A DNA stretch of 10,065 bases from Bremia lactucae (lineage: Eukaryota > Oomycota > Peronosporomycetes > Peronosporales > Peronosporaceae), in NCBI RefSeq assembly GCF_004359215.1, contig NC_090625.1:2546338-2556402 (forward strand), read 5' to 3'. Every line of letters begins with the position of its first letter. Position 1 is the stretch's first letter. The position numbers and the translations under genes were made by a program. The notes under the pieces are model-generated. The model made no database searches. It was not told the origin of the DNA and saw nothing but the letters and a program-made list of their open reading frames with translations. This document shows positions 1 through 5,935 of this stretch, piece after piece.

Positions 1-1043
1 GCAGAACTCATGCGTCTCGCACGCTGGTTCTTGCCATCGCCCTTTGGGAAGGGAGTCCTCTTGCTGGGCATTTTTGCCCCAGCAGGGACCCTGGCATAGC
101 AGCGAGCCATCATATGGCCGCGCTTGCCGCATTTAAAACAGACCACGTCTGCATTGCCCAACTCCATAGGAGTGGCATCTGTCCTCTCGGCCGACGGCTT
201 ATACCAAGCTGTCGCCGAGGCACTGTTGTAGGATTGCTCCTCAACTAAGGCAATTTGGATTGCCTCTTCCATCGTCGACGGCACCTTTCTGAAAAGGGCC
301 TGTCGCGATGGGCCATGCCGTAGTCCGTTCATAAACGTGGGCACCTTAATGTGCTCCGGAATCGGACCTACGGTTATGGATGCGGACAGCGAGCGCATCT
401 CTTGCACATACTCTTGCAGAGATCGCTTCGCCTGTCGCGCCCCAAAGAAGCGCGCCTGAAGCAACACTTCGTTGTTCGGCGGCTGGTACATGGCGCGAAT
501 CTTATCCTTAAAGATCGCCCATGAGGGGAACGCTTTTCTGTCCGCCATAAGCGCCGAGTAAGCCCACTCTGAGGCCTTACCGCGCAGATGCGACATAGCG
601 TACGACACCATCCGGCTGTCGTCCTCGATGAGCTGGGCGACACCACATTGCTCCACGGCTAAAAGCCAGTGGACAATCGTGTGCGCCGCAGTTCCATCGA
701 ACTTGGGCGGGTCCATCCGAATGGGCCTCGGCTGATGCGGCCGGGCAGAGAGCATCTCAACAGTCCTGTTGAGAGCCTCGCTCCGAGCCTGCTCATGCCT
801 CAGCTCATCCTGAGTCTGAGTGACGGACTCCGCCGCAGCATGGCTCTGTGCCTCGGACGCGGCCCTCCGCTGTCCGAGCACGAATGCCTCAAACTGCTCC
901 AACTGAGCAACGTGTTGCTCAGGAGGACTACCCAGGAGCCTGGCCAGGGCTTGATCACCAAGTCCCTGCGCCATAATCCCTGCCACCTCCCGATGATGTT
1001 CAGAGAGGTGGGGAAAATGAGCCCAATCAATATTGATGCTCAT
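1..1043 (-). CDS. Ty3/Gypsy gag polyprotein, 5' part, open at the window edge (element 1)
   Basis: Reading the minus strand from the ATG at 1043 gives about 347 codons without a stop, running off the left edge. Gag builds the cytoplasmic virus-like particle that packages retrotransposon RNA. The first 100 residues are Gln/Ala/Glu-rich and probably helical. A retrotransposon-gag region lies near residues 120-240, with typical patterns such as SHLRGKASEWAYSAL and FPSWAIFKDKI. A CCHC zinc knuckle follows: CFKCGKRGHMMARC, with C302, C305, H310 and C315, for RNA binding. A basic tail comes next, and protease and pol would follow beyond the edge. The start was chosen because it is the first ATG downstream of the LTR and PBS, after a 45-base leader, matching the 49-base leader of element 2. 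No lesion is visible, unlike the gag at 8596-9631, so this copy looks younger. Identification as Gypsy gag is firm; activity is unknown. Confidence 0.88.
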   Translation of the reverse strand, partial: MSINIDWAHFPHLSEHHREVAGIMAQGLGDQALARLLGSPPEQHVAQLEQFEAFVLGQRRAASEAQSHAAAESVTQTQDELRHEQARSEALNRTVEMLSARPHQPRPIRMDPPKFDGTAAHTIVHWLLAVEQCGVAQLIEDDSRMVSYAMSHLRGKASEWAYSALMADRKAFPSWAIFKDKIRAMYQPPNNEVLLQARFFGARQAKRSLQEYVQEMRSLSASITVGPIPEHIKVPTFMNGLRHGPSRQALFRKVPSTMEEAIQIALVEEQSYNSASATAWYKPSAERTDATPMELGNADVVCFKCGKRGHMMARCYARVPAGAKMPSKRTPFPKGDGKNQRARRMSS

Positions 1044-1088
1044 CCTCACGTACACACGCAGAGATGCGGTTCGTGGGAAGGATTTCAA

Positions 1089-1097
1089 GTGCTACCA
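1089..1097 (-). promoter_or_regulatory. Primer-binding site of element 1
   Basis: On the minus strand the sequence after the LTR end (TACA) and a 2-base spacer is TGGTAGCACTTGAAATCC. It begins with TGG, the complement of a tRNA CCA end. The first ten bases, TGGTAGCACT, recur at the equivalent place in element 2 (9681-9689) and element 3 (1646-1654), so the three elements probably use the same primer tRNA. I could not name that tRNA. Confidence 0.6.
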
Positions 1098-1099
1098 AG

Positions 1100-1639
1100 T
1101 GTAGGCGGGCACGTCGTAATGCGGCCACGCTCTACTTAGACACACACCCTGGCACAGCGAGGAAGCAGTAGTCAGTTAAACCTGCTTCTCTTGCGTGCAG
1201 TGAGGTAGTTGTGGTGGACGCGTTAGCGACCTCACCCAACACACTAAGAACTCTGGTTAAGTGTCGTCACGGGAGCGGTAATCCGTCTCCTCGTGCGCTC
1301 TTACCAAGTAGGAAGTAGTTTTCAGACTGATTTATATTTAATAGAATTAAATACAAATACCTATGTTTACCAATTTAAATGTTATCTCCATAGATAACAT
1401 TTAATATGTATTGCGAGCGTATCTTAATAGATACCTCGCGTAACGGATGACGCTAGCCGTCATCCCTCCTAATGTGAATGCACCCATGTGCATCACATCC
1501 ACAAGGGTTGGTCACAAATGTGCACCACACCCGAGTGTTGGGTCTAATTACTATTATTTAGTAATTGACCATCCCCTTAAGTACACCAAGTGTACTTAAC
1601 GGGGACTGTGTAACATAAGGGCAACTTTAGCCCGTTACA
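1100..1639 (-). mobile_element. 5' LTR of Gypsy element 1 (540 bp)
   Basis: On the minus strand it begins TGTAACGGGC and ends CCGCCTACA, with canonical TG...CA termini. The inner end abuts the PBS and gag leader at 1044-1099. The outer end abuts GATTG at 1640; the matching target-site duplicate would lie beyond the left edge. The right half (1375-1639) is a series of short hairpins placed nearly edge to edge, listed separately. The LTR should carry the element's promoter and polyadenylation signals, but I could not place them. Confidence 0.75.
1375..1639. repeat. Array of consecutive short hairpins inside LTR 1
   Basis: Inverted repeats follow one another: 1375-1387/1392-1404 (13 bp, perfect); 1413-1424/1429-1439 (one bulged base); 1445-1452/1458-1465 (8 bp); 1472-1483/1488-1498 (one bulge); 1510-1515/1520-1526 (one bulge); 1525-1530/1535-1541 (one bulge); 1541-1552/1560-1570 (one bulge); 1577-1586/1590-1599 (10 bp, extended by CCCC/GGGG); and TGTAAC 1609-1614 with GTTACA 1634-1639, enclosing GGGC/GCCC. 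Loops are mostly 3-7 bases. Function is unknown; folded LTR RNA or an extrudable promoter are possibilities. Confidence 0.7.
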
Positions 1640-1645
1640 GATTGA

Positions 1646-1654
1646 GTGCTACCA
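1646..1654 (-). promoter_or_regulatory. Primer-binding site of older element 3
   Basis: The minus strand reads TGGTAGCACTC directly after an LTR-like end (AACA plus a 2-base spacer). This is the same arrangement as in elements 1 and 2. Only a few bases of the internal region survive before LTR 1 starts at 1639, so element 1 appears to have landed within or next to this PBS. The rest of element 3 would lie left of the window. Confidence 0.5.
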
Positions 1655-1656
1655 CG

Positions 1657-2516
1657 TGTTGAGGAGCTGCCTCGCTACTTAAGTCAGAGACCTATAGACG
1701 CAATACATTCATTTCAAAAGAACTAATAAATGCAACATATTAATAACTTTTTTCTATTGAACTAGTAAAATGTAACAACTCAATGAAACGCAAAGGCTCA
1801 TAGAGCTTGTTGAGTAGATAACTGTGGAATCGAGGACAAAATCCGAAGTGATATTTATTGAGTTTAATTTGTCTAACACTACTCTGCTCCACTCATTTTC
1901 ATACCCTCATTGATTGGTCCAAGCAGGTTGGTAATTACGCTAAGTAAAAACAGTTCTTACAAATGATAACCTTAAGACGAAATATAAAGATGGCAGGCGA
2001 CGTAACTTCGGGGGAGCGAAGCCCTGGTGAACCCTAAACACCAGATACCGGTTTTCATCTTTACCATTGTCGGAATTGAACTCGCGCCAAGTTGGTAGAA
2101 CGTTAACCCCCACGTCTTAACCACTTGCGCAAATTACATTAGTCCCAAAACGTGTTACCTTCAATTCTTAGCGGTGCAATACCAACAGAGCTTAAAGGCG
2201 TTCGATCTTAAGGGATCCAGCGTTTCGTAGAACCAAGTGGCAACTAGTGCCCGAGAGGTCATGCCTTAGAAAGGCTCAATACTCTCGTAGATTGCAGCAC
2301 AAGCTGTCACGAGTGTTAAACCATAAACTAAACAAGAAATTAAGGCTCTTGCCTATTTTATTAAAAAAGGATATTTCACATATAATGTAAATTGTAGGAC
2401 ATTATCGGTTTAGCCACGAAGTGTAATCCGTAAGAAGTAACGTATTCGATGCGCGAAACGGCACTGAATCGTAGCTAATTATATGCATGAGTTCACGAAG
2501 AGAATTGTTGGCTACA
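1657..2516 (-). mobile_element. LTR of older Gypsy element 3, interrupted by an insertion; outer end tentative
   Basis: The plus strand from 1657 (TGTTGAGGAGCTGCCTCGC) resembles the inner ends of both element 2 LTRs (TGTAGCGGAGCTACCTC). Further matches include CTATTGAACTA near 1754-1764, AGCTTAAAG near 2189-2197, the 18-base block AACCAAGTGGCAACTAGT at 2231-2248 and the hairpin GCCTTAGAAAGGC at 2263-2275. The outer end is set tentatively at GGCTACA (2516), which gives a TGTAGCC start on the minus strand. That leaves about 475 bp once the insertion is removed, close to the 516 bp of LTR 2. Only the span to about 2310 is supported by similarity. Confidence 0.5.
1809..2186 (-). mobile_element. 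378-bp insertion with 7-bp direct repeats; tRNA-like, possible SINE
   Basis: AGAGCTT occurs at 1802-1808 and again at 2187-2193. The element 2 LTRs have a single related site (AAGCTTAA) where these two would join, so the stretch between them looks like an insertion with a target-site duplication. On the minus strand it carries an A-box-like TGGTTAAGACG (2113-2123) and a B-box-like GAGTTCAATTCC (2072-2083) about 30 bases apart, as in tRNA-derived SINEs. There is no poly-A tail, and the A box sits about 60 bases from the insert end, which is far for a SINE. The ends are weakly inverted (GTTGAGTA/GTTGGTAT), so a small DNA transposon is also possible. Confidence 0.45.
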
Positions 2517-2767
2517 TCATTTAATCAATCGCGAGAGCTAAGAATGTTATGGCTACGAGCGCATCGTCCCCGATCGAGGTACATATTCGAATTTCCAATC
2601 GAAAAAAGTTAATGAAATATACCAAGTGTAAAACCTCGATTAACGCCAAATGTTGCTTGGTGAAATCATAATTACTACAGTAATGTCTCAAATTATTTGA
2701 TTTTTAACTTTTCTATTTTTCTATTGTGGAGTGAAATTTCGGGTATCACTACTCGACATTCGTAACT
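2517..2767. other. Upstream region of the BED-RraA gene; no other feature recognised
   Basis: This AT-rich DNA has no credible ORF on either strand and no similarity I recognise to the LTRs. It must contain the promoter of the gene at 2768 if that gene is expressed. I see no clear oomycete initiator (TCATTY) close to the ATG; CATTCG at 2757-2762 is a weak candidate. Confidence 0.3.
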
Positions 2768-3868
2768 ATGGGTCGAAAGCTTAGCAATGTGTATGACTAT
2801 TTCTTCCGGCTTGAATCCGAGCCTGGCCGCAAGGGGCTCGTGCGGTATCAATGCAAAAAGTGTGACAAACAATATGCAAGCAACGCCACACGGTTGGCGG
2901 AACACCTCAAGATGTCATGCGCACCAAGTTTTCAGACTAATCAGCGCGCCCGTGCAAAAGCCCTTTTGACCGGTCCCCCTGGTCCTCCGTATGATGAAAA
3001 GTTGCAAAATGAGGGTACAATGGATGAAAACGAAGATTTATCTGAAAATATCATGGCTACCGAGGCGTCACTCGCAAGCCAATCGGCCAGTACGGACGCC
3101 TTTGCAACCGCGGGCGTCGAGACTGCGCAGTCGTTGGCCCTTAAGCGAGCTGATCAGCAATTGCTTTCGAGTATGTTAGAGTCGGAATCCGATCCTCCGC
3201 AGGACATGACGGAGGTGCTTCTTCGATTGGCCAAGCTCTCAACTTGTGTTCTTGGGGACGCCATGGCCCAGTTGAAAATTCAGGGGCATTTAGTAACGCT
3301 TGAGTTACTTCGAGGGTACGACACACCTTTAACAATTAATATTTGTGGCCCCGCGTTAACGGTTCAAATTGTCCCAATTACCGGGGCAACGGTCGGTCTT
3401 CGAAGGTCGTATGATTACGTCGACACGGCCGAAATGGGGCAAGTCGTGGTAATTAGTGCGCCTACCGGTATTACCTCGGCAGTTTTTGGGGGGCTTTTGG
3501 CTACAGCTGCCAAAGCAAGAAATGTCGCCGGAATTGTCACGGATGGCCGTGTACGAGACGTACAAGCACTTTGTCGATTGAATTTTCCAGCATTTGCAAG
3601 TGGCACGTCTGTACATGGGGAGTGGGGATCAACTGCCATTGGAGAAGTAAACTGCCCCATCGTCGTGGCAGGTTGCGTAGTCCGACAGAATGATATCATT
3701 CGTGGAGACGTGAATGGTGTGATTGTCATCCCTGCCGAGCGAGCACAAGAGATTGTAATGCGCGCTGAGGTCATTGAAGACCAGGATCATGAGATTGTCC
3801 AAGCGTTAAACGAAGGATTGCCATTGCAGCGTTCGTTATATCGCGTTCGCTCTTCCCGGGACATTTGA
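2768..3868 (+). CDS. BED zinc finger fused to RraA / HMG-CHA aldolase-like protein (366 aa)
   Basis: Intronless plus-strand frame, 366 codons with a real TGA stop. Residues 8-51 form a BED-type zinc finger (C29-x2-C32-x13-H46-x4-C51, aromatic residues near the start); BED fingers bind DNA and are typical of hAT transposases and chromatin proteins. Residues 52-145 are a polar, acidic, probably disordered linker. Residues 147-350 match the RraA-like fold: CVLGDAM (160-166), CGPALTVQ (193-200), GQVVVI (224-229), GGLLATAAKARNVAGIVTDG (241-260), the R263-D264 pair, PAFASGT (274-280) and GDVNGVIVIP (313-322). In HMG/CHA aldolases the Arg-Asp pair holds pyruvate and the divalent metal; in bacterial RraA the fold binds RNase E. 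The conserved Asp and Arg suggest the catalytic site may be kept. Old annotations call this family MenG or demethylmenaquinone methyltransferase, which is wrong. There is no signal peptide. Biological role unknown; domain calls are strong, function is inference. Confidence 0.85.
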   Translation: MGRKLSNVYDYFFRLESEPGRKGLVRYQCKKCDKQYASNATRLAEHLKMSCAPSFQTNQRARAKALLTGPPGPPYDEKLQNEGTMDENEDLSENIMATEASLASQSASTDAFATAGVETAQSLALKRADQQLLSSMLESESDPPQDMTEVLLRLAKLSTCVLGDAMAQLKIQGHLVTLELLRGYDTPLTINICGPALTVQIVPITGATVGLRRSYDYVDTAEMGQVVVISAPTGITSAVFGGLLATAAKARNVAGIVTDGRVRDVQALCRLNFPAFASGTSVHGEWGSTAIGEVNCPIVVAGCVVRQNDIIRGDVNGVIVIPAERAQEIVMRAEVIEDQDHEIVQALNEGLPLQRSLYRVRSSRDI

Positions 3869-3869
3869 T

Positions 3870-3969
3870 NNNNNNNNNNNNNNNNNNNNNNNNNNNNNNN
3901 NNNNNNNNNNNNNNNNNNNNNNNNNNNNNNNNNNNNNNNNNNNNNNNNNNNNNNNNNNNNNNNNNNNNN
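3870..3969. other. Assembly gap of exactly 100 N
   Basis: One hundred undetermined bases, the usual placeholder for a gap of unknown size. It begins one base after the stop codon of the BED-RraA gene, so the gene's 3' flank and its true distance to the sequence from 3970 are unknown. Confidence 0.99.
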
Positions 3970-3971
3970 CC

Positions 3972-4003
3972 ATAAATAGGTATAGACCATCATACCTATT
4001 TAT
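3972..4003. repeat. Perfect 12-bp inverted repeat next to the gap
   Basis: ATAAATAGGTAT (3972-3983) and ATACCTATTTAT (3992-4003) are perfect complements around an 8-base loop. From here to about 4200 the sequence is AT-rich and I see no gene. The hairpin might be a terminal structure of a mobile element hidden in the gap, or a cause of the assembly break. Confidence 0.7.
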
Positions 4004-4204
4004 TCCGCAGACTAAACAGCTGTAGGAGTAATCAAAGAGAGAGTTACAGATAAGATAGAGATAAGAATTCAATTACATGTTTAATATTAGATTATAATTA
4101 AGTTAGCATTTACAAAGATAGAACAAGAGACACTTTATTATATTTAATAAAGTTTTCATTTTACCCTCTTAAAGCTAGTTGCCTTAAGAAAAGTCTTCCT
4201 CTGC

Positions 4205-4347
4205 ACGTACTAGTGTACGTGAAATAACGTAGGGCACCACTCGCAACTGAAGCAGTACGAAGTGGACTTGTACTGAAGCAGTACAAGTCGTAGTGCCTCG
4301 TTTCAGCAAGCCTACCTGATTTTCTCAAAATCCATGATTGGCTTGCT
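4205..4347. repeat. Hairpin cluster and short direct repeats upstream of the interrupted ORF
   Basis: Four structures lie here. ACGTAC/GTACGT occurs at 4205-4220. A perfect 10-bp stem occurs at 4265-4274/4280-4289. AGCAAGCC/GGCTTGCT (4305-4312/4340-4347) encloses GATTTT/AAAATC (4318-4323/4327-4332). The 13-mer ACTGAAGCAGTAC occurs directly repeated at 4246-4258 and 4272-4284. They lie 80-225 bp upstream of the ATG at 4430. They could be subterminal repeats of a DNA transposon or part of an older LTR; no ORF overlaps them convincingly. Confidence 0.6.
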
Positions 4348-4388
4348 CACACGCCCCTGAAGTAGCTTGTTTAACACTTCACCTCATA

Positions 4389-4413
4389 ATCAAATTCAAA
4401 TTCAAATTCAATT
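4389..4413. repeat. Period-6 tandem repeat (CAAATT) in a 5' leader
   Basis: AAATTC-type hexamers repeat about four times, ending 17 bases before the ATG at 4430. This is low-complexity leader sequence, and no function is apparent. Confidence 0.7.
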
Positions 4414-4429
4414 CCATATTTCTTTCACC

Positions 4430-4525
4430 ATGCCTCTTGCTCCTCCAGCTGAAAAAACATACCGATCAATTGCGACAGCAAAAGAAGCTCTTCAAGCTCA
4501 CTCTGAAGCTGAACAATACGGTATT
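4430..4525 (+). pseudogene. N-terminal 32 codons of an ORF cut by the element 2 LTR
   Basis: An ATG in good context (TTTCACCATG) opens a frame beginning MPLAPPAEKTYRSIATAKEA. After residue 32 the LTR starts exactly at a codon boundary (4526), and the frame runs into LTR sequence and stops at 4558. The peptide, with its TAKEALQAHSEAEQYGI stretch, resembles the start of FAR1-type DNA-binding regions found in Mutator-like transposases, where an Ala-rich helix precedes a Y/F-G-hydrophobic step. That resemblance is from memory and tentative. The rest of the ORF should resume beyond the far LTR, outside the window. Confidence 0.45.
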
Positions 4526-5041
4526 TGTAGCGGAGCTACCTCACTTAAGTCAGCGTAAGACTTTCAGATTCAGAGAGTCACTTAGTTCTATTGAGCTAAT
4601 TGGTTTTAACAACTCATGGAGTCGTACAAGCTACTAAGCTTAAGGAATCCTAGTTCAAAGAATTCAGGGGTTCGTAGAACCAAGTGGCAACTAGTCCTCG
4701 AGAATATGTACCTTAGAAAGGCTTCTAGTTCTTACAGATCAATGCGCAAGCCTTAGAAAGGCACTTAGCGCTTTAAGATCAAAAGGCGAATTGCACTTCA
4801 TTTAATTATTTAATTTAAAACCTTACCCTAGCTAATTTAAAATGCATTTCGACCGCCAGATTTATTGCTGGCGGCGATTACATTTGTTACCCATAATAAA
4901 TGGGATTAAATAACTAACTATTTTTAAATTGGATACAAGGGTATTTTGCCCATAAGGTAAATGCACCACAACGACGGTTTTCCAACCGATGTGTGCCCCA
5001 TTACACCCTCCCCATCAGACTGTTGACAACGGGTGACAACA
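4526..5041 (-). mobile_element. 3' LTR of element 2 (516 bp)
   Basis: On the minus strand it begins TGTTGTCACCCG and ends CCGCTACA, giving TG...CA termini. Positions 4526-4743 align collinearly with 9692-9912 of the right LTR. Positions 4744-4894 align with 9913-10065 in reverse complement. Positions 4895-5041 have no counterpart in the window. Small hairpins occur throughout: GTAGC/GCTAC at 4527-4539, CCGCCAG/CTGGCGG at 4853-4874, and CCCAT/ATGGG at 4890-4904. Confidence 0.75.
4744..4894. repeat. LTR segment inverted relative to the other LTR (left copy)
   Basis: It starts GCGCAAGCCTTAG just after GATCAAT and ends at CCCAT. Its reverse complement aligns from end to end with 9913-10065, about 80% by eye, while the flank up to GATCAAT aligns directly. 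The segment contains the CCGCCAG...CTGGCGG hairpin and ends beside the CCCAT/ATGGG inverted pair (4890-4904). Confidence 0.75.
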
Positions 5042-5061
5042 TTCGCTTCATTTCCTCTTTG
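5042..5061 (-). promoter_or_regulatory. Putative polypurine tract beside the 3' LTR
   Basis: Read on the minus strand, this stretch is almost all purine (AAAGAGGAAATGAAGCGAA, with two pyrimidine interruptions) and ends directly at the TGTTGTC start of the 3' LTR. This is where second-strand DNA priming occurs in LTR elements. The same bases read on the plus strand contain an initiator-like site (5048-5054). Confidence 0.45.
5048..5054 (+). promoter_or_regulatory. Oomycete-type initiator candidate (TCATTTC)
   Basis: TCATTTC fits the oomycete initiator core TCATTY. It is followed by a pyrimidine-rich leader (5096-5115) and an ATG at 5116, about 65 bases downstream, which is usual spacing in Phytophthora genes. 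It lies just outside the LTR and would drive transcription antisense to element 2. The evidence is motif-only. Confidence 0.35.
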
Positions 5062-5115
5062 AGGTTGGAACCTAAACAGCTAACCGTTCGGTTGTGTTTT
5101 TCTTTTCTTTGTCTC

Positions 5116-5935
5116 ATGACAATCAAGCGTGAGTCACAGACGCTTAGCACCTCCCTCGACGATGAGGGCATGGTGGACTTTGAAAGTCACTCTCCATCAG
5201 AGGAGGAGGAGAAAGAGCGTCGTTCTTACACGCCTTCTCCTCTGGATGAACGTCGGCGGGCCCTAATCCGTTCTCAGAACGTAGTATTGCTGATGCCTCA
5301 ACTGCGTTAAGCAGGACACGGGACCCTGACTCCAACATCATTACGAATCCGCTTCATGAAGAGCAAGAGCAGATAATTCTCATAGAGGAAAGAGCTTGTC
5401 GTCGAGCTGCCGAGATAGCGAATGCTAAAGCTCGGGCTTGATCACGTAAACGCGTCAGATACTGGCTTCGCGTCATTATCTTTGGCGTAAGGTATTGCTC
5501 ATGAAGAGCGTCGCGAGCAGCGATCTCCTCCGGCGTCCTCGCCGGATCACCGAAGATCCAGATGCCCAAGCTGTGACACGCGATCTCTTTGAGACGCTCG
5601 TCCGCACTAAGCGGAGTGAATCTATATTCACTATGTGGGGCTCGGTGACCTCCATGAGGGAAGTTCCGATCGTTTTAAATTTAAGCGAAACAAGGAGTGA
5701 AAACGAAGTCTCATTTGGGAACTGGGTCCACATGAGAGCTCTACCCCCCAAAAAAAGATTTTAAATGCCCGCCGCCTTCGTAATATTTGGAATATCAAAG
5801 CGTCTGCTGATAGGGCTGATGTTCGTTTGAAACGGAAGCTTCGCTTCGATTTCACTAAGCTTAAGGCCAAATGCACGTTACGTTCATCACTTATGCCACA
5901 AAACGAAAAAAGGTCTTGCCGAACTGAGAATAGGT
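5116..5935 (+). pseudogene. Degenerate ORF antisense to element 2, between integrase and the 3' LTR
   Basis: Plus-strand frames that look protein-like follow one another. Frame 1 runs from ATG 5116 to about 5275 (acidic/basic, disordered: SPSEEEEKERRSYTPSPLDE). Another frame runs from 5274 to 5438 (TRDPDSNIITNPLHEEQEQI, then an Ala/Arg-rich helix). A third runs from 5450 to about 5750 (ITEDPDAQAVTRDLFETLV and SETRSENEVSFGNWVHM). The first frame returns from about 5760 (NIWNIKASADRADVRLKRKL), running into the foldback at 5921. Each change has the same direction, as if single bases were lost; one occurs at a C6A7 run (5745-5757). I do not recognise the protein. The minus strand also has long open stretches here (for example 5354-5680), so the coding strand is uncertain. 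Antisense ORFs in this position are known in some plant Gypsy families; host-gene capture is the alternative. Confidence 0.35.

Noticed and set aside
669..1139. Open plus-strand frame of 156 codons
   Set aside because: It lies opposite the intact gag, whose zinc knuckle and gag core are clear on the minus strand; the plus-strand product has no recognisable pattern.
2072..2133. Functional tRNA gene on the minus strand
   Set aside because: A- and B-box-like motifs are present, but I could not form convincing acceptor and T stems; kept only as part of a SINE-like insertion.
2693..3774. Minus-strand frames across the BED-RraA gene
   Set aside because: They are opposite a long frame with two recognisable domains and show no motifs of their own.
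3787..4072. Minus-strand frames that cross the N gap
   Set aside because: They consist largely of undetermined bases and have no supporting sequence.
4205..4289. CRISPR-like or bacterial terminator reading of the hairpin cluster
   Set aside because: There are only two copies of a short direct repeat, no regular spacers, and the context is eukaryotic.
4338..4637. 99-codon plus-strand frame across the LTR boundary
   Set aside because: It runs through low-complexity leader and LTR sequence in a frame different from the ORF starting at 4430, with no recognisable pattern.
5354..5680. Minus-strand protein in the extra region (DPARTPEEIAARDALHEQYL and flanking sequence)
   Set aside because: It is protein-like and stop-free for about 110 codons, so it stays a serious rival to the plus-strand reading. 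I preferred the plus strand because of the initiator, leader, ATG and several consecutive segments, but did not list both as genes.
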